A stretch of DNA of 64,000 bases from NCBI GenBank assembly GCA_001767435.1, contig MEKT01000153.1, forward strand, positions 18,976 through 82,975, in the 5' to 3' direction. The stretch is from Acidobacteria bacterium RIFCSPLOWO2_02_FULL_65_29. Lineage in GTDB: Bacteria > Acidobacteriota > Vicinamibacteria > Vicinamibacterales > CAVVIG01. Each line of letters starts with the position of its first letter. The stretch's first letter is position 1. Position numbers and translations under genes: made by a program. This document shows, piece by piece, positions 32,282 to 41,832 of this stretch. The notes under the pieces were generated by a model. That model searched no databases, was not told the DNA's origin, and was given only the letters and a program-made list of their open reading frames with translations.

Positions 32282-33028
32282 GTGAATCTCCTCGCGGCCG
32301 CGCTCGGGCTGAGCCTTCTGGGCAGCATCGGCGGCGTGCTGGTCGCGTCCTCTCTTCTGCTTTTCACTGATCGCATCAGGACCCGGCTCGTCCCCTGGCT
32401 CGTGAGCTACGCCGTGGGCGCGTTGCTCGCCGTGGCGCTGTTGCTCCTGCTGCCAGAGGCGCTCGAATCGCTGCCGGCGCCAACCGTCTTCGCGACGCTC
32501 CTCGGCGGCATCATCGCGTTCTTCCTGCTGGAAAAGCTCGTCCTTCTCCGTCACGATCACACCGACCATTTCGACGGCCACTCCGCCACGGCAACGCTCG
32601 TGATCGTCGGCGACGCGTTCCACAACTTCATCGACGGCGCCACCGTCTGCACCGCGCTCCTCAGCTCGGTCCCGCTCGGCATCAACACCGCCATTGCCGT
32701 GGCCGCGCATGAGATTCCGCAGGAGGTCGGCGACGTCGCCATTCTCCTTGCGGCCGGCTACAGCCGGAGCCGCGCGCTCATGTTGAACGTCGTCTCGGGA
32801 CTGTCGGGCATCGCGGGAGCCATCGTCGCGTTCGTCGCGGTGGGGCTGGTGCCGGCGGCCAGGCCGTTCGTGCTGGCGTTTTCGTCGGCGAGCCTGCTGT
32901 ACATCGCGATGTCCGATCTCATTCCCGATCTGCACCGTGGCCAGACGGACAGAAGCGCCGTCCGGCAGGTGCTGCTCATGGCCGCGGGCATCGCGACTGT
33001 GATGTTCTTCGAACAACTTGCGCGATAA
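32282..33028 (+). CDS. ZIP-family metal transporter
   Basis: Multiple TM; VGDAFHNFIDGATV and AAHEIPQEVGDVAILL motifs. Confidence 0.9.
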   Translation: MNLLAAALGLSLLGSIGGVLVASSLLLFTDRIRTRLVPWLVSYAVGALLAVALLLLLPEALESLPAPTVFATLLGGIIAFFLLEKLVLLRHDHTDHFDGHSATATLVIVGDAFHNFIDGATVCTALLSSVPLGINTAIAVAAHEIPQEVGDVAILLAAGYSRSRALMLNVVSGLSGIAGAIVAFVAVGLVPAARPFVLAFSSASLLYIAMSDLIPDLHRGQTDRSAVRQVLLMAAGIATVMFFEQLAR

Positions 33029-33044
33029 CAGCAGCGACCACGCA

Positions 33045-34181
33045 ATGGACACGATCAACCTTGCCACTGTCGAGCACATGTGGCGTCGCGAAGTGGAGGC
33101 AGCCAGCACCTACGCCCACCTCGCGGAGCGCGAAAGCGATCCGAAGCGGAAGGAGATCCTGCTGCGTCTGGCCGCGCAGGAGGAGAACCACGCGGCACGA
33201 TGGGCCGAGCGCATCGCGGCGAATACCGGCAAGGTGCCCGATCGCAAGGCCGTCGAGAAGGGCCTGACGTGGTTTCAGCGAATCTCCGATCAGAGCGTTG
33301 TGCTCCATCGCCTCGAGCAGGAAGAAAACAGGGCCGAGGCTGAGTACGACCAGCTGATGGCGCGCCTCGTCGATCCGGCCGACCGAAAGATCGCCGAAGA
33401 CGCAAAGTTCGATGAGCGGGATCACGCGGTCGTGCTGCGGACGCTCGCGGGTGGCGCGATGCCCACGCCGCGCTCGACCCTCGATTCAATTCTTCACCGT
33501 GAGCGCTGGCACGTCCGCGGCACCGGCTGGATCGGCGATGCCATCTACGGCGTCAACGACGGGCTCGGCGCCGTCTTCGGCATCGTCTCGGGCATGGCGG
33601 GCTACACCGGCGGCAGCGAGGTCGTGCTTGCGGCGGGCCTCGCAGGCACGATGGCCAGCGCGCTGTCGATGGGCGCCGGGGCGTACCTGGCGTCGAAGTC
33701 CGAGCGCGAGGTGTACGAGTCGGAAGTCTCGCGCGAGCGCGCCGAGATCGAGGAAGACCCGCACGAGGAGCTCCTCGAGCTCGAGCTCTTCTATCAGCTG
33801 AAGGGGTTCTCCGCGGACGAAGCGCGGTCGATGGCGGAGCGGATTCAGAAGGAACCAAAACAGTTTCTCCGAACGCTCGTGCACGAAGAGCTCGGCTTGT
33901 CGGAAGAAAACTTTCCCAACCCGTGGCGCTCGACCGTGTCCGCCGGCGTGTCGACGGCCATCGGCGGGTTCATCCCGATTATTCCCTTCTTCTTCACCGT
34001 CGGCATGCCGGCCGTCATCGCGTCGTTCATCATCAGTACGCTCGCGCACTTCGCCGTGGGCGCTTCAAAAGCCTTGATCACCACCCGCTCCTGGTGGGCC
34101 AGCGGCACCGAGATGACCGTCGTCGGCATCATCGAAGCGGCCATCACCTACGGCCTGGGACTCGCGTTCGCGCGCATTTGA
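33045..34181 (+). CDS. Ferritin-like/VIT1 fusion (MbfA-like)
   Basis: N-terminal rubrerythrin/ferritin-like helices (REVEAASTYAHLAERE...EENHAARWAERI), C-terminal VIT1/CCC1 membrane domain (DAIYGVNDGLGAVFGIVSGMAGYTG). Confidence 0.88.
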   Translation: MDTINLATVEHMWRREVEAASTYAHLAERESDPKRKEILLRLAAQEENHAARWAERIAANTGKVPDRKAVEKGLTWFQRISDQSVVLHRLEQEENRAEAEYDQLMARLVDPADRKIAEDAKFDERDHAVVLRTLAGGAMPTPRSTLDSILHRERWHVRGTGWIGDAIYGVNDGLGAVFGIVSGMAGYTGGSEVVLAAGLAGTMASALSMGAGAYLASKSEREVYESEVSRERAEIEEDPHEELLELELFYQLKGFSADEARSMAERIQKEPKQFLRTLVHEELGLSEENFPNPWRSTVSAGVSTAIGGFIPIIPFFFTVGMPAVIASFIISTLAHFAVGASKALITTRSWWASGTEMTVVGIIEAAITYGLGLAFARI

Positions 34182-34281
34182 ACCCCGCGCCGCCAGTCAT
34201 GTCCTTACGAGTGGACACTCTTTGAATGGGCTGACTTCGATGTAAGTATCTTGAAATCAGTATGTTAATCAGTGGCAGTAT

Positions 34282-34298
34282 TTGGTACCGCGCTTGCG
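34282..34298 (+). promoter_or_regulatory. Candidate sigma-54 -24/-12 promoter
   Basis: TTGGTACCGCGCTTGCG: GG-N10-GC; 51 nt from GG to ATG of BON gene. Confidence 0.6.
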
Positions 34299-34334
34299 AT
34301 TGACTCCCTGCGAACCAGCTTTCGGAGGTGAGAA

Positions 34335-34886
34335 ATGGCCAAGACACTCGAGACCCTGCTGCCAATGGCGGCCATCTTGTTCCTTGCGGCCGGCGCGGCT
34401 CAGGCACAAGAACGCAAGGACCTGCAGATTGCCAACGACATCGTCTCTTCGGTGAACCGCTACGCGAACTTCACGATCTTCGACGATGTGAACATCGACG
34501 TCCGGGACGGCGTGGTCACTTTAGACGGCAAAGTGACGATGCCGTACAAGCGAGACGACATCGCCAAGCGGGTCGCGAAGATCGACGGCGTGAAGACCGT
34601 GCAGAACCGGATCGACACACTGCCGGTGTCGCAGTTCGACGACCAGCTGCGCTACCAAATTGCGCGGTCGATCTACGGCAACTCGAACTTCTGGAACTAC
34701 GCGATCATGCCCAACCCGCCGATCCACATCATCGTGGAGCACGGCCGGGTGACGCTGACCGGCGTCGTCCAGAGTCACCTGGATCGGATGCTGGCGCGGT
34801 CTCTGGCCACGAACTTCCTGTCCTTTTCAGTCACCAACCACCTGAAGACCGACGCCGAGGTCCGCGAGGCGATTGAAAAGTCCTAA
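34335..34886 (+). CDS. BON-domain periplasmic protein
   Basis: Signal peptide and BON-type repeats (VNIDVRDGVVTLDGKVTMPYKRDDIAKRVAKIDGVKTVQNRI). Confidence 0.88.
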   Translation: MAKTLETLLPMAAILFLAAGAAQAQERKDLQIANDIVSSVNRYANFTIFDDVNIDVRDGVVTLDGKVTMPYKRDDIAKRVAKIDGVKTVQNRIDTLPVSQFDDQLRYQIARSIYGNSNFWNYAIMPNPPIHIIVEHGRVTLTGVVQSHLDRMLARSLATNFLSFSVTNHLKTDAEVREAIEKS

Positions 34887-35595
34887 CGAGCTCCGGGTCC
34901 CGCTCGCCGCCGGGGGCGCGGTCACCGCACTCGTCTACGAAGCCGGCAGGCCGGGGACAGACGGTCCCCGGCCATCGTCGGCGCTCGGCGCTCGACGCTC
35001 GGCACTCATCCTGGGGCACGGCGCCGGTTCCGGACAGCAGAGCAGCTTCATCGTCGGCTTCGCGCGAGCGCTGGCGGAGCTCGGGATCGATACCATCACG
35101 TTCAATTTTCTCTACACCGAACAGAATCGCCGTCTTCCCGATCGCCGGCCCGTTCTGGACTCCTGCTACCGGGCGGTCATCGACCTCGTCGGGCGCGAGG
35201 CCGCGAGCGCTGGACGATCGCTCTTCATCGGTGGGAAATCGATGGGCGGGCGGATCGCGACGCACGTGGCCGCGGCCGATCCGGCGCTGCCGATCGCCGG
35301 GCTCGTGCTGCTCGGCTACCCGCTCCATCCGCCGGGCCGACCGAGCGAGAGGCGCGACGCGCACTTGCCCGCCGTTCGGCGGCCGATGCTTTTCGTGCAA
35401 GGAAGCCGCGACACGTTTGGCACACCCGATGAACTACGGCCGGTACTGGCAGCCCTCGATCCCACGCCCACGCTCCACATCGTCGAGGGCGGGGACCACT
35501 CGTTCAAGGTGTCGAAGTCGGCCGATCAGGCGTACGTCTGCGCGAGCGTGCAGCAAGCGATTGCGGATTGGATCATCGGCCGCGTCGATGCGTGA
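34873..35595 (+). CDS. Alpha/beta hydrolase (KANL3/Tex30-like)
   Basis: LILGHGAGSGQQ; GGKSMGGRIA nucleophile elbow. Confidence 0.85.
   Translation: MKSPNELRVPLAAGGAVTALVYEAGRPGTDGPRPSSALGARRSALILGHGAGSGQQSSFIVGFARALAELGIDTITFNFLYTEQNRRLPDRRPVLDSCYRAVIDLVGREAASAGRSLFIGGKSMGGRIATHVAAADPALPIAGLVLLGYPLHPPGRPSERRDAHLPAVRRPMLFVQGSRDTFGTPDELRPVLAALDPTPTLHIVEGGDHSFKVSKSADQAYVCASVQQAIADWIIGRVDA
34949..35006. repeat. Composite: 10-bp perfect hairpin plus four phased heptamers (CGGCGCT x2, CGACGCT, CGGCACT), inside CDS
   Basis: ggccggggac-agacg-gtccccggcc then cggcgctcggcgctcgacgctcggcact. Confidence 0.92.
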
Positions 35596-35649
35596 AGACT
35601 CAGCCCGCTCGCTCGGAAACCGCGAGCGCGCTGAGCCTTCCGCGATGAT

Positions 35650-36312
35650 TCAGACGCGGTGCGCGCCGGTTCGCTGGAGCAGTGCGGCCGCCTCGCGGTT
35701 CACGGCATCGTGCCACTCGTGTCCGCCGTCGAAGGCGACGGCACGCACATCGACACCCGCGTCGCGCAGCCGCGCCTGGTCCGCCGTCCACTTCGCAGCC
35801 GTATACCATTCGTCGCGCTCCCCTCTCGCCAGGAGCACGATGGGGATTCGCGCGAGCTCGCCGCGACCGATCTCGGGTGGGACGTCGCCGCCGACCGCGA
35901 TCACGCCGCCGACGCTGCGCGTTGAGCCACACGCGGCGCGGAACGCCATCGCGACACCCTGCGAGAATCCGGCAAAGACGAGGGGCGACTCCACCCTCGA
36001 CGCTGATGCGACCTCGTCGACGACGGCCGACACGAAGGCGACGTTGTCGGCAATGGCACACTCGCGGTCCTGCCGGGTCATCCAACTCGCGACGACCTCG
36101 TCGGTCCTGCTCCTGTAGAAACGGTGGAGACCCTGGATCGACACGAGGAGCCACGCGCCGGCGCCGGCAACCGATCGCAGTCGCTCGAGCTGGATGTCGG
36201 CGTTCTCCCCGTAGCCGTGGCACCCGATGAGCAATCCGGTCGGATCGGCGGCGGGCGCCTCCGTCAAGTATCGTCCGTGGGTCGAGACGGCGATGGTGTG
36301 TGCGGCGGCCAT
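35650..36312 (-). CDS. Alpha/beta hydrolase (phospholipase/carboxylesterase-like)
   Basis: VFAGFSQGVAMAFRAA (GFSQG elbow), C-terminal GGHEWHD. Confidence 0.8.
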   Translation of the reverse strand: MAAAHTIAVSTHGRYLTEAPAADPTGLLIGCHGYGENADIQLERLRSVAGAGAWLLVSIQGLHRFYRSRTDEVVASWMTRQDRECAIADNVAFVSAVVDEVASASRVESPLVFAGFSQGVAMAFRAACGSTRSVGGVIAVGGDVPPEIGRGELARIPIVLLARGERDEWYTAAKWTADQARLRDAGVDVRAVAFDGGHEWHDAVNREAAALLQRTGAHRV

Positions 36313-36333
36313 GGCCTCAACGATAGCGCACGA

Positions 36334-36361
36334 GATAGTCGATAGTCGTTAGTCGATAGTC
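36334..36361. repeat. Four phased heptamers GATAGTC GATAGTC GTTAGTC GATAGTC
   Basis: direct reading. Confidence 0.95.
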
Positions 36362-36563
36362 GGCCCGCTTGGCGCGGAAGGCCTTCAGCGGTGGTCATGT
36401 TTTTCGGCTTGAGCACCGTGGGCTGGCCTCGGACAGGACCCGCGCCGGTTGTGAAACGGGCTCCAGAGAATCATTGACCGTGTTGGTTCGGTCGTGTCCT
36501 CCGTGTAGCTTTCTTGGGCACGTTTACCGTCGATCGGTGGCAGACTTGTGCAACCGCGGGAGG

Positions 36564-38240
36564 ATGGGAATGAAGAAGATCTGGTTGCTGACGGCAGTCT
36601 TCGGTGTATGGCCCGGGATCGGCTGGTCCCAAACGGCGGAAGAGCTCGCCAGCGGCATCAAGAACCCGGGCAACGTCACCACCCAGAGCATGGGCTACGA
36701 CCGCAAGAACTACAGTCCGCTCGAGGAAATCAAGGCGTCCAACGTCAAACGCCTGGTGCCCATCTGGAACGCGAGCGTGATGAACGACGCGGGCGAGCTC
36801 GCGGCGCCAACGATTTACAACGGCGTCATGTACGTGATCAACGGCAAGTGGACCTTCGCCATCGACGTTGAAACCGGCAGGCAGATCTGGCGCACGGCCG
36901 TAGAGACCGACGCCGGAGTGCAGCGCGTCGCGCCGTTCGGGGCGGTCACGAGAGGCGCGGCGACCATTTATGAGGGCAAGCTCTTTCGCGTGACGATAGA
37001 CAACCATCTGATCGCGCTCGACATGAAGACCGGTAAGAAGCTCTGGGACCAGACGTTTGCCGATTGGCGCGAGGGCTATTCCGCCACGGGCGCACCGATT
37101 GTGGCCAATGGCGTGGTGATTTCAGGGATGGCCGGAGGGGAGTTCACCACGCGCGGCTTCCTCGATGGGTGGGATCCTGAGACCGGCAAGAAATTGTGGC
37201 GTCGCTACACCATACCGGAGCCAGGCGAGCCTGGCTCCGAGACATGGCCTCGAAACAGCGACGCGTGGAAGCAGGGCGGCGGCGCTACCTGGCGCTCCGG
37301 TTCCTATGACCCCCAACTCGATCTCGTCTACTGGGGTACCGGGAACGCGGAACCCTACGACCCCAGGCCTCGCGGGGAGTTGGATAGCCTGTACACGTCG
37401 AGTGTGATCGCGATCCGGCCGAAAACCGGTGAGCTCGTCTGCCATTTTCAATACACGCCGAATGACGTGTACGACGTCGACGGCGCCGACGAACATGTGC
37501 TCGCCGATCTCCGAATTGCCGGCCAGACGCGAAGGGTGATGATCCAGGCCAACAAGAACGGCTTCCTCTACGTGTTGGACCGCACCAATTGCAAACTGAT
37601 CGCCGCGCACGCATTCGCAAAAGTCAATTGGGCCACGCATATCGACCTCGTGACCGGCCGACCAGTCTTGACCGACCTGTACAAACGCTTTCTCTCAGGC
37701 GAAGAAGTCGAGATCTGGCCGCAGCGCGGCTCGAATGCCGTGCCCATCGCATTCAATCCGAACACCGGTCTGGTGTACACGAGCTCGTGGAACATGCAGC
37801 GCATCCAGAAGCTCGCGCCGCCGAAGCCTCAAGTGCTTGGCGCGAACTCCACCGGCGTGTTGGGCAGGATTCCTGTGTTCAAGCCGGGAGACGTCGTCGG
37901 TCATTTCGTGGCGATCGATCCGCTGACCGGCGAAAAGCGTTGGGAAATCCCGTTGGCCGACATGCCGAGCTCGGCTGGGACGCTGGTGACAGGTGGCGGG
38001 CTGGTGTTCACGGGCAAGCTGACGGGCGAGTTCATCGCCCTCGACGAGGAAACCGGCAAGACGCTCTGGCAGTTCAAGACCGGCTCGAGCATCAATTCCA
38101 CGGCAATCACGTACACCTACAGGGGCCGGCAATACGTGACCGTTGCGTCGGGACTCGGTGGCGGCCTCGCCAGACGCTTCGCGGCGACTCGAGTACCCAC
38201 GGGCGGCTCGATATGGACGTTCGCGCTGATGCCCGAGTGA
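36564..38240 (+). CDS. PQQ-dependent dehydrogenase (quinoprotein alcohol dehydrogenase family)
   Basis: Signal peptide; PQQ-repeat pattern; WGTGNAEPYDPRPR; GEPGSETWP. Confidence 0.92.
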   Translation: MGMKKIWLLTAVFGVWPGIGWSQTAEELASGIKNPGNVTTQSMGYDRKNYSPLEEIKASNVKRLVPIWNASVMNDAGELAAPTIYNGVMYVINGKWTFAIDVETGRQIWRTAVETDAGVQRVAPFGAVTRGAATIYEGKLFRVTIDNHLIALDMKTGKKLWDQTFADWREGYSATGAPIVANGVVISGMAGGEFTTRGFLDGWDPETGKKLWRRYTIPEPGEPGSETWPRNSDAWKQGGGATWRSGSYDPQLDLVYWGTGNAEPYDPRPRGELDSLYTSSVIAIRPKTGELVCHFQYTPNDVYDVDGADEHVLADLRIAGQTRRVMIQANKNGFLYVLDRTNCKLIAAHAFAKVNWATHIDLVTGRPVLTDLYKRFLSGEEVEIWPQRGSNAVPIAFNPNTGLVYTSSWNMQRIQKLAPPKPQVLGANSTGVLGRIPVFKPGDVVGHFVAIDPLTGEKRWEIPLADMPSSAGTLVTGGGLVFTGKLTGEFIALDEETGKTLWQFKTGSSINSTAITYTYRGRQYVTVASGLGGGLARRFAATRVPTGGSIWTFALMPE

Positions 38241-38251
38241 ACGTCAGGGCC

Positions 38252-38319
38252 GGCGTAGGGCGGGTCTTGCTCTGTAGACCCGCCTGGAGCCGGGTCCCAT
38301 TGGACCCGGCCTACGTGCC
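38252..38319. repeat. Three-stem palindromic (cruciform-like) element
   Basis: cgtagg [gcgggtct..agacccgc] ctgga [gccgggtcc-catt-ggacccggc] ctacg. Confidence 0.85.
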
Positions 38320-38341
38320 GTCTAGCTCTGTCGACTGGCGA

Positions 38342-38713
38342 TCAGCCGAGCGGGTGCGCGTCAATGACGTGGTCGGCCACCGGCCTTCCGCCGACGAGAT
38401 GCTCCTGGATGATCCGCTCGAGCACCGGCGGATCGCACGCGCCGTACCACGTGCCTTCAGGATAGACGACGGCGATCGGACCGCCCTCACAGATGCGCAG
38501 GCAGTTGGCCTTCGTGCGCAGAATCCCGCCACTCTCCGACAATCCCAGTTCTTTCAGGCGACCCTTCAGGAATTCCCACGCGGCGAGACCGCGCTCCCTG
38601 TCGCAGCACTTCGGCTTGGTTTGGTCGCAGCACAAGAAGATGTGCCGCCGCGCGACCGTGACGCCAATGCTGGCTGCGATTTCTTGTTGCGATACCGTCA
38701 TGATGAACAGCAA
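38342..38713 (-). CDS. Thioredoxin-like (2Fe-2S) ferredoxin
   Basis: [27 protein letters not shown]...[24 protein letters not shown]. Confidence 0.9.
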   Translation of the reverse strand: MLFIMTVSQQEIAASIGVTVARRHIFLCCDQTKPKCCDRERGLAAWEFLKGRLKELGLSESGGILRTKANCLRICEGGPIAVVYPEGTWYGACDPPVLERIIQEHLVGGRPVADHVIDAHPLG

Positions 38714-38753
38714 CTACGAAGCGCGAAGGTCACGAAGAAATCGGTCTGCGCGC

Positions 38754-40004
38754 TCAAAACGTCACGCCGGCGCCGAAGTGCACGCGCGTGTCGGCGCCGA
38801 CGCCGCGCGCAACGGCGAGGGTCAGGCGCACGAACGCGGCTGAAAACCAGACCGACCCACCGACGCCGCGTTCGAATTGCTGATCGCGCAGACGCTGCCC
38901 GTCATCGTACATCGTCGCGGCATCCACGAAGGCGCTGACCCCGAGCTTGCCGACGCTCAACGGCGAGGTCAGCGGAACCTGCCATTCGGCCGAGCCCGCC
39001 ACCAGCGTGTCGCCTGCTGCGCTTCCCGCCTTGAAACCGCGGAGCGTCGAGGCTCCGCCGAGGAGCGACTTCAAGTACAGCGGCAGCGGGCCCCTGCTGT
39101 CATCGCGACGCGCGCGCAGCACGAGCACCTGCTGGCCGAGGAGTCCCACGTAGCCGCGTGCGTCGAGCGTCGTGCGGTTGATGGCGTCGCGGCCGTCGAA
39201 GAACAATCGATCCCACGACGCGCGGGCATACACTGCGTTGCGCGTCAGCAAGGGATCCAGCCTGGTGTCGAACGTCACCTCGGCCCCCACGCTTGGAAAC
39301 GACTCCGAGACGTCGAAAAACGAGGCGCGATCCCATCCGGTCCTCGCGCTCGCTCGCAGTTGACGAGCGAACGCAAGGTCAGCCTGGGCCCACACGCGGC
39401 GGCGGTCGTCGTTCTCTTCGTAGAACGGATTTTCGCGGCGCGAGACCGATCCGCCGCCCTGCACGCGCGTGAACGGCCCGCGATCGAAGTTCCTCTCGAT
39501 CTCGATGCCCGCCAGCCTTTCTCCGCCGAGCGAGAGCGGGATCGAGAAACGGCTCCGGGGGCCAACTGGATTCGGCAGTCCGAAGCGGACGCCGTACGAG
39601 AACCCGTACCCGTCCTCGTAGCCCAGAATTGGCAGAAACATCAACCGAGGCCCGCGACCTCCGGTCAGTCCGGACGGCGCTTTGACCTCGCCCGTTTCCC
39701 AATTCACCTCCACACGGCCGTCGTCGACGATGAGCACGAGGAGGATTTGGGTGGGATCGGAAATCGAGGCGTAGCGCTTGAGCACCTCGACACCGACGAA
39801 CCGGCGGCTGGCGCGGAGCCGCTCGGTCACCGCGTCGATCGTCGTGGCCTGGAATGGCATGCCGACGTGGACGTCCGCCAGCCGGATGACCTCGTCCCCC
39901 GGCGTCAGCATGTTGCCGTGTACTTGAATCTGGGCGATCACGTCGGCGGGCGGCTGCGCGGCGCCGGCCCCGGCCAGCGCAAGGGTCAGGATTGCCGCGA
40001 ACAC
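38754..40004 (-). CDS. Outer-membrane D15/BamA-family protein with POTRA
   Basis: Signal peptide, IQVHGNMLTPGDEVIRLADVHVG POTRA-like start, C-terminal beta-barrel pattern ending in F. Confidence 0.85.
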   Translation of the reverse strand: MFAAILTLALAGAGAAQPPADVIAQIQVHGNMLTPGDEVIRLADVHVGMPFQATTIDAVTERLRASRRFVGVEVLKRYASISDPTQILLVLIVDDGRVEVNWETGEVKAPSGLTGGRGPRLMFLPILGYEDGYGFSYGVRFGLPNPVGPRSRFSIPLSLGGERLAGIEIERNFDRGPFTRVQGGGSVSRRENPFYEENDDRRRVWAQADLAFARQLRASARTGWDRASFFDVSESFPSVGAEVTFDTRLDPLLTRNAVYARASWDRLFFDGRDAINRTTLDARGYVGLLGQQVLVLRARRDDSRGPLPLYLKSLLGGASTLRGFKAGSAAGDTLVAGSAEWQVPLTSPLSVGKLGVSAFVDAATMYDDGQRLRDQQFERGVGGSVWFSAAFVRLTLAVARGVGADTRVHFGAGVTF

Positions 40005-40006
40005 AG

Positions 40007-41044
40007 CTAGCGCGCTCCCGGTACGCGCACTGCGGTCGTGATGTCCGCCTGCCGGTAATCGTGAAAGCTCTGCGAGAAGCGCGCGTCGATCTCACCGATG
40101 GCCAGGATGAACGCGACCTGTATCTGCAGATCCCGCGGCAGCCACACGTCTTTGAACGGCTGGCTCATGGTCATCGTGGCGTGGCCACCCGTGAGGTTGA
40201 CCAGCCACTGCCCGGGGAAGAAATCCATGTCGACATTGTCGAACGTGTACTTGATGATTTGGCGCTCGGTGGGCTCGACCCACAGCGTGACGCGGGAGCC
40301 TTTGTTCATCAGGCGGTTGACGGTGTTGTCGACCGCCGCATTGTTCTTCTGGCCGCCACCCGCCTCGTCGCGCTGCCGCCGCCGGCGCCGTTCGCGCTCC
40401 GCATCGTCGGAGAACAGCTTTTGCGGGTAGTACTCGACACGAAGCACATCCCGCCCGTCGAACTGCTCGCGGCCTACGAGCGCGTAGCGGCCCTCGTCGA
40501 ATTTGAAGCGCAGGAAGTAGGCCGTGGAGATGAACTCGGGCTGGCGCGTCTGCCGGATGAAGCTCTCCACGTCGGTCGGCGCGGCCAGCGGGTCCCCTTC
40601 AGGCGGTTCGTCCGCGGGCAGTGTGGGCGACGGTGGATCGCCGGCCGGCGTTTGGCCCGCGGCCGCTCGCTCCCGCTCGCGGCGGTCGCGCGTCTTCTGG
40701 CGCCGCAGGTAGGTGTCTTCGTACTTCCGCCGGTCTTCTTCGCCAACGGCGGCTCCGTTGACCTTCAACGGGCTTCGCACGAAGAAGCCGTCCCGGATGA
40801 ACCACGTAAAGTCGCGGCGCTCGCCCCAGAGCGGGAACCGGCCCGGGCCGCGGAGGTCGAACTCTTCCCGCTCGTCGAGAATGTACTGCTGGAGCTTCTT
40901 CCAGTTGTCGTCGCGGCGCTCCATCACCTGCCGCATGAAGGCGTCGAGATCGGACTGCGCAGACAGCACACTGCCGGGGAGCAGCGACACTGCGGCGCTG
41001 GCACAGGCAAGCAGGGCGGACCACAGAAACCTGGGGCGGAGCAT
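40007..41044 (-). CDS. Secreted hypothetical protein, operonic with the D15 gene
   Basis: Signal peptide MLRPRFLWSALLACASAAVSLLPGSVLSA; ends 3 nt before the D15 start. Confidence 0.7.
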   Translation of the reverse strand: MLRPRFLWSALLACASAAVSLLPGSVLSAQSDLDAFMRQVMERRDDNWKKLQQYILDEREEFDLRGPGRFPLWGERRDFTWFIRDGFFVRSPLKVNGAAVGEEDRRKYEDTYLRRQKTRDRRERERAAAGQTPAGDPPSPTLPADEPPEGDPLAAPTDVESFIRQTRQPEFISTAYFLRFKFDEGRYALVGREQFDGRDVLRVEYYPQKLFSDDAERERRRRRQRDEAGGGQKNNAAVDNTVNRLMNKGSRVTLWVEPTERQIIKYTFDNVDMDFFPGQWLVNLTGGHATMTMSQPFKDVWLPRDLQIQVAFILAIGEIDARFSQSFHDYRQADITTAVRVPGAR

Positions 41045-41155
41045 CGGAGTCCTCCGAAGCAGGTGAAGGACTGACGATATCAGACGGACAGGCGGTTGGC
41101 GAGGTTCCCGGACGAGTCCTTTGTGTTTTGGCCTCTGCTGTTATGATGAAGAGCG

Positions 41156-41593
41156 ATGCCCGAGTATCCTAGCCAGCCCCAGTACAAGAGCCGGCCCAAA
41201 CAGGCCCCCTCGTCGGAGGCCATTACCAACAACGTGCGCGTCGAAGTCGAGGCGAAATACGCGCCCGAACGTTCGCAGCCTTTGAAGAATTCCTGGTTTT
41301 TCCACTACACGGTCAAGATCACCAACGAGGGTGACGATACCATTCAGCTGCTGAGTCGTCACTGGATCGCGACCGACGCCTGTGGATGCACCGAAGAGGT
41401 CAAGGGCCCGGGCGTCATCGGCGAGCAGCCGGTGCTGGCGCCGGGCGAATCCTTTCAATACACGTCGGGCTGGCCCCTCAAGACATCGACGGGCGTCCTG
41501 CGCGGCACCTACCAGATGGTCAGTGAAGACGCCGGTCATTTCGATGTCGAGATCGCGCCCTTCGCGCTGTACGAGCCATACACGGTCCACTGA
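41156..41593 (+). CDS. apaG: ApaG-domain protein
   Basis: NNVRVEVEAKYAPERS...YTVKITNEGDDTIQLLSRHWIATDA...GVIGEQPVLAPGESFQYTSG. Confidence 0.93.
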   Translation: MPEYPSQPQYKSRPKQAPSSEAITNNVRVEVEAKYAPERSQPLKNSWFFHYTVKITNEGDDTIQLLSRHWIATDACGCTEEVKGPGVIGEQPVLAPGESFQYTSGWPLKTSTGVLRGTYQMVSEDAGHFDVEIAPFALYEPYTVH

Positions 41594-41781
41594 GAATTGG
41601 GTCGCCTGATCGGTGAGTCATCTGGTCATTGATTGCCTGATTGACCAGACGGCTCATTGACAGGCCACTCGATGACCCAATTCATTTGTCACATCTCTGG
41701 CGGTCGTCTCCAGAACCGGACGCGCGGCGGCTGGCTCAAAATGCACTCACGCTGATTTACTCGCCATTTCGAGCCACGCCA

Positions 41782-41798
41782 TTGGCATGGCGGTTGCC
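41782..41798 (+). promoter_or_regulatory. Candidate sigma-54 -24/-12 promoter
   Basis: TTGGCATGGCGGTTGCC: GG-N10-GC; 49 nt from GG to ATG. Confidence 0.62.
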
Positions 41799-41832
41799 TC
41801 CGAATACTTATACGTATTTCCGGAGGGCTACC

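Noticed and set aside
37217-37238. Perfect 10-bp hairpin ggagccaggc-ga-gcctggctcc inside the PQQ dehydrogenase
   Set aside because: It encodes the family-typical PGEPGSETWP segment, so the palindrome is likely a by-product of the protein sequence.
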